This document shows positions 48,890-60,291 of a stretch of DNA of 64,000 nt, piece after piece. A program made the position numbers and the translations under genes. This DNA comes from Cyathus striatus (lineage: Eukaryota > Basidiomycota > Agaricomycetes > Agaricales > Nidulariaceae): positions 6,758,001 to 6,822,000 of the forward strand of contig JAOVFP010000001.1 in NCBI GenBank assembly GCA_025738555.1, read 5' to 3'. The notes below the pieces were generated by a model. It saw nothing but the letters and a program-made list of their open reading frames with translations. It ran no database searches and was not told where the DNA came from. Positions within the stretch are counted from its first letter, which is position 1. The number at the start of each line of letters is the position of its first letter.

Positions 48890-50823
48890 AGTCTGACTCT
48901 AAATTAATCTCCACGCAAATCGTGTCAGCACCGCGGTGACTTTTCGGCCTGCGTTCCCCTATTACCCTCAACCTCAGTGGTAACACGTAGAATTGGTACG
49001 CAGGAGGATGCCTGCGTGGTACCTAATTTCAACTTCAAACATAGTAAAGGAACGTTACCCGTCCGGATAGTTACCTTACTAGTGCTACACAGGGGCCAGG
49101 CCCGTCCTCAAAGCACAATGGAACACATCCGTTCGCTGACTAAAAGAGTGTATGACATACGCCTTGTCTTGCTATAAAAGTATTACTGGCCGTCGGATCT
49201 GTCCCAGCTTTCTGAATTCGGTCTTCAAGCAATCTATTTGTTCGAGTCCGGAGGTGTATTTATCCGCATTGTAGCGCCCGGGCATTGTAAGTGACGTAAG
49301 TAATAACCGTCGAAGATGGGACCCACCATCTGGGATATAGCGAGGACATATAAAAAAAACGCCAACTGTCCAACCGATAAGTATACATCATGGATCCCTC
49401 ATTGCTATCTCATGTTCTCTGCGTGGTGCTGAAAAGTCTATATTTAGAAAAAAATCTACATATGGAAGAATATGTAGAACCTTACAGAGAGCGCAATCGT
49501 CTTGTTATTGTCTGAACAGCCTTCAAAGCGCCAACGGTCAACTTCCTATTTTTTATACGCTGGAACTCCCCTTGAAGTTCTACCGACGTCGGCTCAACGA
49601 GAGCATACCCGTTGTTTTTTCGACATATATCTTGCAGTATACCACGAATATATTTGGCAAGGACTCGGTCTCGGGTGACGCGGTGACGCGTACAGTCGGC
49701 TATGTAGATGGGAATCACCTTTCAACAGCGCTCCGCCGCCACCGCAGCGATGCAAGTTGCAAACTTGGGGGAGGAAGGTGAATCGTGATACCCATACGAG
49801 TACGTATCTCTGACATTGTGTATCGCAGAAAGACGAGACTAATGGCCAGAACGAGCCAGTTGAAGGCACAGTCTAGTATATCCTCGAGCCGGATTTCCAC
49901 GTCACCGTCGCTACAGCGATCTCGTGCATTCCGCATCAACAAGCAATGTTCGGCAATGTTCCAACATCAACGGTCTTCATGACGTATCAACGACTAGAGG
50001 CACTCTGAGAAAACTGGTTGACATGCAATTATGCCATTGCGTATGTCAGCGATGGGGGATTTTCGCAGTTTGACAGTTTCAGGATACTGCTCTCCCAGGC
50101 TCTCGCACTACATTGCTTCTGCGAACGCAGATCAACTGTTCCGTACCACACGCAGGTATGCTCGAAGGCAATGAAACGGGGCTTCATCATGCGATAGTCA
50201 ATTAGAGTCATCCTTCCCTCGAGGTTGACAGGTGCGGTTCCGTGCGGATTAGGCTTTGGAGGAGATGGAATGGAGCTCATACTCGTCCGTGTAGCGGTCG
50301 CCGGTCAGGCAGGAGCCGTGCTGTCCACTGCTGGTGAGATCGAGTCAGACAAAGGAACAGCAGTAGATGCGTATCAGCCTCCATGGATTCCTCCTTATCA
50401 ACTTCCGACAACACAATCGTCCCCGGGGCCTAAGGTTCCTCATAACACATCTCCTGAGCGTTTGCACCTCCCATCAGCAAAACTGTCAGCAATGAACACT
50501 AATCACGGCATCGAAGTTCATCTCAAGACAATGAAGACGAACGAAAGTTTCAAGTACTAATCGTTGTAGCAGCGAAAAGCAAGAGTCGAGCAAGTCAGGA
50601 GGTGAGATGGTGGGATATTTAAACTGTAGTGTCGTTTGTTGGAAGAAGTGACCAGAATCTTCACTGCGCAAGACCAATGCATGGCCATTAGATGAGAGGC
50701 GACGCGCGTTGTTCAAGTGTATACGTTCCCAGTTCGACCTGGATATTCCAGTATGTTTTGTTTGTATTCTGCTTTTATACATGCGCCTTTTGAGCATATT
50801 TAAAACCTGTCGTAACGCACAAT
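48890..50823. other. Stretch without a recognisable gene
   Basis: Several overlapping open frames of 60-110 codons are present on both strands, with no domain and no consistent exon chain. The CpG-rich composition equals that of the flanking genes. Confidence 0.4.
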
Positions 50824-51152
50824 CATATAGACACCAAAGTCATCAGATTGGGGAACATTGGTAGTAACAAAAACATTACTTTAGTAAAATCAGATATAAT
50901 GACAATCTCGAAGCGGTCGCCGAAGCTTTTAAAGTACTCCTTCAGATAAGTCCCTTTGCTTACAGATCGAACTGTTCCGCGAACAGAGTAGCCACGGTCG
51001 AGCAATCTCTGGACAGTCCATATGGCAAGATATCCGTTTGCACCAGTAACAAGCACTTTTTGACCAGGTTGTACGATTGGCATGTTTGTGAGATTGTCGT
51101 TAGAGTTTGAGAACCAGGCAGTCCCTAGGTTCGTTCACCTTATATATTCCAT
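50824..51152 (-). pseudogene. Aldehyde-reductase-like copy F: isolated exon 1 with promoter
   Basis: Exon 1 (50880-51083, 204 nt, MPIVQPGQKVLVTGANGYLA... to SDFTK) is intact and very close to copy D. Part of intron 1 is kept down to about 50824, then the homology ends and all other exons are missing. The 5' side, including a TATATAAG element near 51140, matches copy D, but the promoter is cut at 51153 by a transposon. The rest of the duplicated promoter continues at 52192. This orphan exon shows that duplication carried the promoter along. Confidence 0.85.
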
Positions 51153-52191
51153 CATAAGATAGCAGGCACAATGTTCCAGCATGCTTACATAACACAAACT
51201 TGACCTCAACTGAAAACCGAAATACCTTCCTCAACATTCATTTTCTCCCAAATCTGACTTCAAGAAGTTATTCTGTAGCGTATTTAAAGTAAAATGTTCA
51301 AAAAATAAATTCAAAAAAATGTTTATTAGCTCTGTAATTTCGACCACAAATTTTTTAAAGCAAAGTTGTTCAGAATGCTTTATTATTACGTTGTAGATAA
51401 GTTAGAAGCCTCTTCAAATTTTTGGCCTCTAACACTTTGCGGCTTATATAATCAAGTCACATGACCTGTCAGCGCGACAGCAACCACCTCATACGAACAA
51501 AAAAAGAGGGGATATAGACATTGAAATCATGGGTAGACGTCCCAAAAGCACCATAAATCGCCTATCAAACTTGAAGAAATGTTCTGGGGAACCAAAAAGC
51601 CAGCCATGTAGCACAGTGGGGACATCAAGGGAGCAGCAGGCCACTGTGGAGGAGGTTACAGACAGTGAAGAAGCTTAACTTCATAGAACAGTATTGGGGT
51701 GCAGCTAAACTACAATACAGACATTCTCTTAGGACATCTGGCATCAATGCAATGGATGATAATGTCCTTGTATGTCTTGATGATGTCCCACAACTTCAAA
51801 TTCTTCGGTGCGCACAATATATGACAGCTGTTCTCATACTCAAGTTAATTTTAGATATGCCAATCATTCTGCATGCTTTATCAGCGCATATGATCAAGGT
51901 CTGACAGGGCCTGAGGCAGCATGGGCTAATAGAAGGTATCATGGTCACCGGGTGCTTCCTCCAGAAATGGCAGCTAATCTTAAGAGTGAATATCAACAAT
52001 ATATGTCTAATCTTACTTTATAATACCAATATTAGTTATCTTACACAAAATTTGTACTATGCAGAGCTTATCCGAGCTGATTCCTAGCACTCAATTTTTT
52101 GGATTTTTTTGAACCTGACATTTTGCGCCTCTTGGCGCTTACATAGCCAGCTTATGTAAACATGCTGGAACATTATGCCCGCTATCTTATG
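51153..52191. mobile_element. 1.04-kb DNA transposon with internally deleted transposase
   Basis: Terminal inverted repeats of about 40 bp begin CATAAGATAGC(A/G)GGCA and continue AATGTTCCAGCATG; CAT on either side may be a 3-bp target duplication. The insertion splits the duplicated promoter shared by copies D and F: the DNA left of 51153 and right of 52191 aligns with consecutive parts of 39497-39710. The interior carries start and end pieces of a transposase, listed separately. The element itself is AT-rich. Confidence 0.8.
51529..52023 (+). pseudogene. Remnant of a fungal DDE-type transposase (N- and C-terminal pieces)
   Basis: The N-terminal piece (51529-51678) is MGRRPKSTINRLSNLKKC... 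ending TDSEEA-stop. From about 51680 a second frame gives FIEQYWGAAKLQYRHSLRTS and DDVPQLQILR. After an apparent 48-nt intron (GTGCGC...TTTTAG) it reads YANHSACFISAYDQGLTGPE and ends YMSNLTL. The EQYWGAAK block resembles the (I/V)E-(F/Y)-(F/W)-WG-A-(A/V)K region that closes the DDE domain in transposases of Agaricomycete 'DDE superfamily endonuclease' proteins. The catalytic core between the two pieces is missing, so this copy could move only with help from a full element. Confidence 0.65.
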
Positions 52192-52557
52192 CATCTCTGC
52201 TCGACAATGGTTTGTAAGACGACTTCCAATAATCGGCTTCCATCAGGCCTTCTGATGATTTGTAATTGGCTTGTCGTTTTTTGGGTATGTCGGTAACAGA
52301 TTTGTATTACGACGCTTATCGATTTATCAGTTCTCTTCGTTCTTCGGTGCTTCTCAGGCTATTGTACAACTATTATACGTTTGCAATAGACTTTATTGAG
52401 AAATTACATGACAGAAGTTATGGATGAATAAGTAAACGAGAAGTCGACTAGCGACCTTGCGTTACGAGGTATCAAATGGTCACTAGCACTAGAGGCCCTT
52501 CCGTAAACTTCAAGAGAAAGAGAAAGTACATTGGTAAGTCCCCCCAAAAACCAATCA

Positions 52558-54001
52558 CTACCACCCATTCCTCGCGATAACTTCCAAAGTATCCTTCGTC
52601 GTTTCATGTATATCTCTAAATTTGGTACCAAGAAGATAAGCTTCCTTGCTCGTATCGTACGAAATCCCATATTTCGTTGTAATACCAGGTTATCCCTTTG
52701 GCAGTGGCTGAGCAAGCGAAATCGAATATTGCGCTTGAGCTTGATTAGCAACATCGACTAAAACTTACTTTAGTACACTATATATCAGATAAAACAACGA
52801 AATGCCTACTCCATTCTTGCCATGATGTATTCCCTATCATCCATCCGCATTATTTAATATCGTGAAATGAGATAAAAGAATACTTACCGCAAACTACAAT
52901 AATTCTCTCTCCGGCAGCTTTTTCTTTCTCTAATGCAGTAACATGGGCATCTGCGAGATCGCGTACGTCAACCCAGTTACGGGCTATAGCGAGCATGTCG
53001 TCTGTCCTAGGACCATCGGGGTTGGCAATACAATGCTCATACCAGATATTTATTGAGGTTCCTAGAGACGATCGGTCGCTCCCCAGTTCATGAATAGGAG
53101 GCTATTGAACAAATCTGAGTGGACAATACTTTGTGAGTGTAAGTGTTAGTACTCACGCTAAAAATCTATTGAAATTAGTCGGGTGGCTCAGTTTAAGTAT
53201 GGTTACTGAATTATTAAATAACACACGAATGGAGGATGAATAACAAGGAAGTCATATGGCGAGGATTCTTTATTTTTCTCGTAGAAGTCCCAAGCGGCTG
53301 TAAAACGGGTAAGCCCCACGAAGGTGATTCCAAGAGATTCCTTGTCATATACCTTTCTCAGCCAACACTTTAAAAGCAAAATATTTCATGGTATCAGAAG
53401 CCTTTTTGCCCTCTTGTTTAACACATTCAAGGGCCTCATCGTTCCAGTCGTTCCGGTAGATGAAGTATATATAACCCTCTTCACTTCAGGTCTAATCCAA
53501 AGGATGTTTTATCAACAATGCACTGAAAACGGTGATAGAAGTTACATACGAATTGAGTGCACTTTTATTATCCCTAACGTGCCGCCCACAGCCGGTTTGA
53601 TGTATTCTTTCATGGTTCGTATAGTTATTCCAATGGAAGAAAGGAAGTTGTTCTACTTACTACCAGGGTCTCCTAACTGAGCACTCGGTAAAGGTGTCGC
53701 TACATGGAGAACTCCAGATACACCAACTAAGGCCGTGTCAAATGCTCCTTCCTACTAAGCATCAGAATGCGGAGAATTGAGTATACTTGAGACGCACTTC
53801 GACCATGTTGGGTACAATAGCAAGCTCGAAGCGATCACCGAAGATTTTAAAGAACTCTGTCAAGTAAGTTCCTTTGCTTCCTGAACAAACTGTTCCACGG
53901 ACCGAGTATCCGCGTTCAAGCAGTTTCTGTACGACCCATATAGCAAGAAGTCCATTTGCACCAGTCACTAGTACTTTAGAGCCTGGTTTTATGGCTGGCA
54001 T
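52558..54001 (-). pseudogene. Aldehyde-reductase-like copy G, broken
   Basis: Exon 1 (53798-54001) is intact: MPAIKPGSKVLVTGANGLLA... ending PNMVE. Exon 2 is intact. Exon 3 lacks one A (minus GGGATAATAAAAGTGC), shifting the frame. Exon 4 has lost about 40 bp between IYTSS and NDWNDEALECV. The active-site motif reads YFAFK, so the Ser of YxxSK is replaced by Phe. The micro-exon is kept at 53157-53165 (ATTTTTAGC, Ile-Phe-Ser). The long exon (WYEHCIANPDGPR, WVDVRDLADAHVTALEKE) is good. The last exon has TAA within LPKG-stop-PGI and ends EVIARNGW-stop. Confidence 0.85.
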
Positions 54002-54764
54002 ATTTCTGACAGGGGGAAGAATATATTAAACTGGACTTCGCGTAGAATGTCCACTTTATATCTATCCCACTTGTTATGCCCACAGTTCGCCGATCCTGCG
54101 CATTATTTTTAGTAACATCGATTCGTTATGAGTCGGAAGTTAATAAGAATACTTACAAAGATTCTTCGTCGTAATCTGCGGATGTTTTCCGGTATCATGC
54201 ATGTCATGAAAGTCAAAGAGGGTATTACTTGGAGCAAGTTTCAGAAGTTAACCTTTATGCTAAATCTGCGTGTCGTTTTGAGCTGGTGGCCTGTTGCATC
54301 AAAAATCAAGCCATACTTTTCATATCTATAGTCACTGAGAGTCGGTAAAGAGTGTAAAGAGATTGAAAAAGGTGGTTGCTGAAAGTTGAGTTCCGGATGG
54401 GCGGATGTGCAGCTGCTACGGAGTTTGAACTTTTAAATTTTATACGTAAGTCTTACAGTTTCTCTGTCAACTGCATCGAAACTTATCGAAACTCGAAGTA
54501 CATACAGTAACCTTGTGTACGGTTTGGGTACGGTACCGCACGACCGCAAGGCTCATCGGTACCGTTTCACTCAGACCCACTTAGTTACCAGTTATACTTA
54601 TTAGTTAATATCTGCCTTACCCATTACCTAGGAGATACGTACTAAAGTAGAAAAATATTTCTGCTCGTATCATTTGTCAAAATTGTGCTAACAGAAAACA
54701 TCATTGATTTATAAAAACAATGTAACACGCATGGAAAGTTAAACACTGGCAATAGTCCTTAGCT
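54002..54764. other. Intergenic stretch
   Basis: Between copy G and the F-box gene. CGGTACCG-like motifs occur at 54520-54570. No gene is recognised. Confidence 0.4.
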
Positions 54765-56750
54765 CTAATATCTTACAGGTACCATACCCTCACTAATATG
54801 AAATGATTCTCGAAACCTAACATCCATCCCTTGTAGCTGAAGATTATGCAAACGTTGGTGTGACATTTCATCCATCAACGGAATGGAGTTGGCGGCATAT
54901 ACGCGAACTCGTGCAAGTCTCTGTACTCCACAGTCTATATCTCCTTTCCAACGATACTCAAGAGCACTCAGCATCTCATTCCAGCTAGCACGTAGAGTTC
55001 CTTCGCAGGAAAGTTCTGAAAGATTTGGCAAATAAATCATGCCTGGCGAAGTTTGGGGTTGAGGAAGGAGTAGTTCAAATAGGCTACTCGTAACCTGAAA
55101 TTCAATGATTTCCACTTGACTGTTTCGGTTGTAATTCTGGCCCACTAAATGCAAGCATTCTAAACTGGGTACCGCTTTTAAAAGATCTAAGAGTCCAGTG
55201 CTAGAAATATTGGTTTTTGTGTTAATTTTGAGGATTTTTAAAGGACAATTAGACCGCTGTACGAGATCCAGGGCAGCAAGGTAAGCAAACTTGGATATCG
55301 TGGGGTTGGCCTTTGCTTTCATCCGCACCGGAAGTATTAGCTGAAATTCCTTCAGGACAGGCAATGTCAGGTATTTTAACATAGTTGCATTGCGGTCGCT
55401 GTCGCAGTCCAGGTGGCTCATATCGATATAATAAGATGTCAGACTATTTAGAATGACAGGTACTTGTTGCCTCCTTTCAATGAATGGTTTGCGACTGAAT
55501 CTTCCAAATCTTTGTAAAACGAGCCTGAAACACTCCAGAGTGGAAACAATTCGCAAAATATTCAGCAGCGTCTCCCCATTAAAGTATGCTGCTGAAATAT
55601 CGAGGTCTAATACCTGGACATGTGGAGAATTTGACCGTAAAAGGAATGCATATATATTCTCGAGCACGTCTACCGTTGCAGTTCGAGTTAGTACTCTTGC
55701 ATTGCTATCGTCAGTAGAGAAGGTAAACCGCCGAAGTACTGGTAATTCCAGAGACGGCAAGATATAGTTGTAGGCAGCAGTCCACAAACGAACACTAAGA
55801 TTCTCCAAAAGTAAAAGCCGAAGAGGAGTGGATAGAGGTGGCATCATCCGCAGTATCCACGGATCGTAGATAGAGCAGTCTCTTATACTCTTTGACATAT
55901 CCTTCAATTGGTTGATCACAATAGTGGCATTATTCCCATCCCATCTGCATGCTTTGATTCGAGAAGGAAAGAAGGAGAGGGCGGGACGTTTAAACATTGC
56001 TAATTGTGTGAGATTTCGTACTGATTCGACGGAGAGAATAGAATGATCGATATTGTCAATCTCAAGTCCGAAACAGTGGAAGGAGGGTCGGCATATAAAT
56101 GATTCCAGCAGTGGAGGGGACTGCCTCATAATGTTTTCCATCTCTGAGTGCAGTTTGCGATGGCTCCCAAGGCAATAAACATCAATTCTCTTCCATCTGC
56201 TGGAGCAATCAAGCAGTGGTTGATGAACCAAATCTGGTGCTCTGATCTTCACTGTGAGCGGGCAATTGCCAGAGCGATCAAGCCATTTCTTTAGCTTTAT
56301 CGATACTTCGGAAACGATGAAGTCATTATGAGGGTTATTATGAGGATGTTTCATGTCCACGAATACGGTGTCCCACAACATCGGTGTGTGGTACGCGATC
56401 TCCTTCCAAGCACGACAGACTTGGCTTATAGTCACTGCTGGACTGACAGAATATTCTTGTTTTTCATGTCGTATTACTATGATCTCCGAATGAGTCACAT
56501 TCTTGGGAGGGACTCCGCCCATTTCATTTCGAACATGTCTTCTGTAATCCTCGCAGACAAAGTTGAAAATTTCCGCGATAAGTTCCACCGGTAGCCGCTG
56601 GTGAATAGCACCATTCGCCATACATGCAGTGGAATAAATGAATGCGAGGCGATAGATTCCGTGAACAACCCAGGTAGCTGGAGTTGCAGTATGCCGAGTT
56701 GAGGGTTGAGGATGAGGTTCAAAGCTGTTCAAACAACTGTCAGATGACAT
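54765..56750 (-). CDS. F-box protein with leucine-rich C-terminal region
   Basis: An uninterrupted 661-codon frame. Residues about 50-125 form an F-box: HQRLPVELIAEIFNFVCED, then after an insert TISQVCRAWKEIAYHTPMLW. The remaining 530 residues contain irregular leucine-rich strands (VQVLDLDISAAYFNG; LLDLLKAVPSLECLHLVGQN; MIYLPNLSELSCEG), as in the large Agaricomycete family of F-box-like proteins. Such proteins are expected to join the Skp1-Cullin-F-box ubiquitin ligase through the F-box and bind a target through the C-terminal part; the target is unknown. The ATG at 56748-56750 opens the longest frame and has a TATATATA element about 22-30 bp upstream, so a later start (MANGAIHQRLP, residue 44) is a possible alternative. 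No defect is seen. Confidence 0.88.
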   Translation of the reverse strand: MSSDSCLNSFEPHPQPSTRHTATPATWVVHGIYRLAFIYSTACMANGAIHQRLPVELIAEIFNFVCEDYRRHVRNEMGGVPPKNVTHSEIIVIRHEKQEYSVSPAVTISQVCRAWKEIAYHTPMLWDTVFVDMKHPHNNPHNDFIVSEVSIKLKKWLDRSGNCPLTVKIRAPDLVHQPLLDCSSRWKRIDVYCLGSHRKLHSEMENIMRQSPPLLESFICRPSFHCFGLEIDNIDHSILSVESVRNLTQLAMFKRPALSFFPSRIKACRWDGNNATIVINQLKDMSKSIRDCSIYDPWILRMMPPLSTPLRLLLLENLSVRLWTAAYNYILPSLELPVLRRFTFSTDDSNARVLTRTATVDVLENIYAFLLRSNSPHVQVLDLDISAAYFNGETLLNILRIVSTLECFRLVLQRFGRFSRKPFIERRQQVPVILNSLTSYYIDMSHLDCDSDRNATMLKYLTLPVLKEFQLILPVRMKAKANPTISKFAYLAALDLVQRSNCPLKILKINTKTNISSTGLLDLLKAVPSLECLHLVGQNYNRNSQVEIIEFQVTSSLFELLLPQPQTSPGMIYLPNLSELSCEGTLRASWNEMLSALEYRWKGDIDCGVQRLARVRVYAANSIPLMDEMSHQRLHNLQLQGMDVRFRESFHISEGMVPVRY

Positions 56751-56771
56751 GGATATAGCAAAGCAGTGGCG

Positions 56772-56780
56772 ATATATATA
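56772..56780 (-). promoter_or_regulatory. TATA-like element of the F-box gene
   Basis: TATATATAT in the sequence GCTATATATATC, only about 22 bp before the first ATG. The distance is short if transcription starts 30 bp downstream, which favours the second ATG at residue 44 as the true start. Confidence 0.35.
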
Positions 56781-57010
56781 GCATGCACGTCCCGGGCCAG
56801 TGACGAAAAAAATACAAACAAAAATATCTCAATATTACTTCATGACATGCCGGTTATTTCGGCGAAGAAATTCGAAGATATTCCTAATTTTTCAATGAGA
56901 AAGGATTGTCTCGTCGAAAGGTTCAACACGACACCGTAAAATATTCAGCCTGGTAAGTTGGTGCATTCACAACCTGCATACTCTACTCAAACATCCAAAT
57001 CGACAAATCA

Positions 57011-57735
57011 CTACCACCCATTCTTCGACAGAACCTCCAAAATATCTTTCGTCGTCTGATGTATACCCCTAAACTTCGTCCCAAGCAACCGAGCTTCTTT
57101 GCTTTTATCATACGATGCCAGACCTTTCAACTGAATATCTGGTATCCTTTCGCCAGCGGTTGAGCAAGTGCGATGGAATGTTGTGCTGAGCTTTGTTAGC
57201 AACGTCGACTAAAAGCTATCGTAGCACTCTATGATTGACGAGCAATATAATAGTGATTACTCCACTCTTGCCACGACGACGTATCTACCGTTCGTTCGTG
57301 TTATTTTGTTATTTATCACTTTCGAATGAGATATAAAGATACTTATTTGGAGAGATACTGATTCTTTCTCCTGCAGCTTCCTCTTTTCCTAACGCAGTGA
57401 CATGAGCATACGCAAGATCGCGTACGTCCGCCCAGTAACATACAGTAGTGAGCGTAGCATCTTCTCTGGGACCATTGGGGTTGACTACACAGCTGTTGTA
57501 CCAGATGCTCATGGACGCTGGGTCGCTTCCTACTTAATGAATTAGAGGCTGTCGGAAAAAACAATTAGTGGATGGTATATCTGAAACGGAAGCATTACGA
57601 ACGCCAAAATCTGTCAATCAATTCAGTTTAGTATCATCGTCGAATCAACAAAGAACGCACAAATGCAGGATGAATAACAAGGAAGTCATACCTCGACGAT
57701 CCTTTATTTTCCTCGTAGAATTTTTAAACTGCTGT
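57011..57735 (-). pseudogene. Aldehyde-reductase-like copy H, 3' fragment
   Basis: Present are exon 5 (about 57670-57735, KFYEEN... with TAA at the usual Trp), a damaged micro-exon (57603-57610, ATTTTGGC, one base short), the long exon (57350-57550, IWYNSCVVNPNGPRED, WADVRDLAYAHVTALGKE) and the last exon (57011-57200, YDKSKEARLLGTKFRGIHQT, ending KNGW-stop). Exons 1-4 are missing. The closest relative is copy G. Confidence 0.8.
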
Positions 57736-57935
57736 TGTGGGATGGTAAGTGTTTTGAAGGGAAATTTGAGTTTCGGCGAGCGCGACTGCGTCCGTCAGTC
57801 GCTAGTGGCTTCAGATCGAAAGTTTGAGTTTTGAGAATGAGTTTGAGATAAATCTGAGACGATCAGACTTCGACTTTTGATATTGAAGTGCGAGAGTAAA
57901 TACTTGAGAGTGTTAGTAACAGTGTTAGCGTGGAT

Positions 57936-59287
57936 ACTATCGTCAATCACCACTTAGTGTTCATCATCAGTTAGTGTTTCCCTTATAACTTACATTCCTG
58001 ATCTCCTGTTGCCTCCAAATTTTGTATTTGTATTCTTCTCTTATAAAGAAACACGTCTGCAACTTTATTTTTCATAATACAACTCATACTTCAATGTTAT
58101 GTTTTAGGAGGGCTGTCACTCTAACCGACTGCGGCAGCGCGGAATGCGAAAATCAAGGTCATTTTAGGAAGGAAGCTTAGAACTAGTTACAGGGTCCAGG
58201 TTAGTGTTCCACCTCGCGTCGGTTCCCAAGGATAAAGCCATCAAAACCTACAGTCATCAACCGGGACACGTGACACCGAAAACAAAAACTCGATCTCCAT
58301 TGTCAGATATACATGAAATGAATATAAAAATTGCACAAATGATTGAAGATATGCCACATATATAACATAGTAAATTTTTGAGAATTTTGAGTGAGGGGAA
58401 GCGGGTGAAATTCTTAAAAAGGTTGAGGAGGCCAGAAATCAGCCATCACCGCGTGGCGTGACAGCGAACCCTGAGCTTGATCGTTCTCACCTTTGAGGCA
58501 TCGCCTTGTCCCCGCTATGATACAGAAGGTCTATATTTGCTCTCGCAATAACACTGTGAAGACTGAATTTAATATATTTACCAGCTGACTGTAAGAATGT
58601 CTGCTCAAAGTCCCCAGCAATTGTGCATGCACCCTTCCCATTTGGCTTCCTTCAAGATAAGCAGCAACTCTATGATGTCCACTCTTTTACAAATATCTTC
58701 TCCTTTCCTACCTTAAATAATATGTAGATTTATTCTGGCTCACATTTGTAAAGGTGAAAAAAAACAGTGAAAAAATGGTTGGTGTGAAGTAGAACAGTTG
58801 TGTATTATCCATTCTAATAGCATGGAATCCATACTGCACCCTGATCCCTTTTACTGAGTATCAGCACATTGATTCTCATAAATATCATGTGTAATGAGTC
58901 TGACTGGAAAAGTGATGCTTTAAACAACTACTTCTATGTGAAATAGTTTTGTCTATACATAGTTCTATGTCATTTAATTTTTGAAAGTCTCAAATTCTGA
59001 CAAACCTATCAAGTTTTGCAAGTGTTATTTATATCAGTTTACAATGCTGTGCAAGATTATGATATTCCTAAATTTTAACTACATGCACAGCTGTAATTTA
59101 CAAAAAATTCTATGGAAATTGGTGTTGATTTGGAAGTGGGAGAGCATAGATAAACCAGAAGTGTCACGTGACATGGTGATGCCTCGTTAGGTGGTTGATG
59201 ACTGTATCAATGGAGTTCAAAAGCCCACCTCGTCACACTGTGACAACACTAACTGATGATGAACACTAAGTGGTAATTGATGATAGT
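57936..59287. mobile_element. 1.35-kb element with about 50-bp terminal inverted repeats
   Basis: ACTATCGTCAATCACCACTT followed by AGTGTTCATCATCAGTTAGT at 57936-57980 returns inverted at 59240-59287 with four or five mismatches. The interior (58000-59200) has short open frames only and no transposase that I recognise. Base use changes inside it from CpG-rich to AT-rich. The target duplication is not clear (left flank GGAT, right flank TATG). Confidence 0.7.
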
Positions 59288-60291
59288 TATGGTAGCCAAG
59301 AAGGAGCAGGTCTGTTGCTTTTGATGGCTTCTCGTTCCGTTATGAGTGGGGTCTTTGTATGCTAATATTGGGGCATGTTGTAGGAAGGGATGAATCCCCC
59401 CTTTGCAGTCCGCAGGTACATGTACACACATTTATTATGTCTTTTGTAAGTTGTGACAGAGCGCTCAGCATAGACAGAGACATGTGTAAAGATACCATAT
59501 GAAATATAAGATTACCTAAGCTAGTCACGAGCACCAATGCACATCTGCATTGGCGCTTGTGGTTCTTTCCTCTGTCAACTCCTTTGGTCCTGGGTCCATT
59601 TCCCCTCTACCTCTACCCTCTTTATCATTGTTTTTCCTTCTCGGTAGGTGCATATGTTTCTTACTGCATATCTTTACTTGACCTTGTGTTGTAGCTATAC
59701 CACAAGTGGCTACAACAACTCAGTGATCGCTGGTGTAAGAAGCTGTGTAAGCCTGGCAGGGGCACCTATGGGATATAAGAAGGATGAAGCAAGAGGGTTG
59801 GATGGGTTGGACAGCTGTTGCTGTTTCAGGTATGCTCCACTTCCCCACTTTGCTTTATGGGAGTAGTAGGATCTTGACAATCTCAATAATAAATCTTATG
59901 TAGGTTTTTTGTCAACTCAAATCTCATGGTTTTATGAAATCTAAGTACTAAGTACTGAGTTAAAAGCTCCCATACTTGCATAGGCTTACATTCAATGTAG
60001 AATGGTGAGTTTCTTTGTCTTATTTTTCCTTATTCTCTCCTTTCCCCCCTTCTCACTGCCAGTACTTAGGTTGTTGTTGCTCTGCTGGGGATACCGATCA
60101 GCCTTTAATTTATGTCAGTTCTGTTATGGTGTGGTCATGGCTGACCTTCTTGGCATTGTCTCTGTTCGCTCCCTTGTCCAGTGTATTAATCTGTGCAACT
60201 TTTATTGTTTATTGTCTATTCTTTTGTTTCTCTAGACAATAGTCAATTTGTCACTGAATATCATCTTTCTAAATCTAATATCCTCATCAAC
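59288..60291. other. Stretch without a recognisable gene
   Basis: The CpG-poor compartment resumes here. Short open frames at 59648-59866 and 60002-60242 (plus) are hydrophobic and of no known family. Confidence 0.4.
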
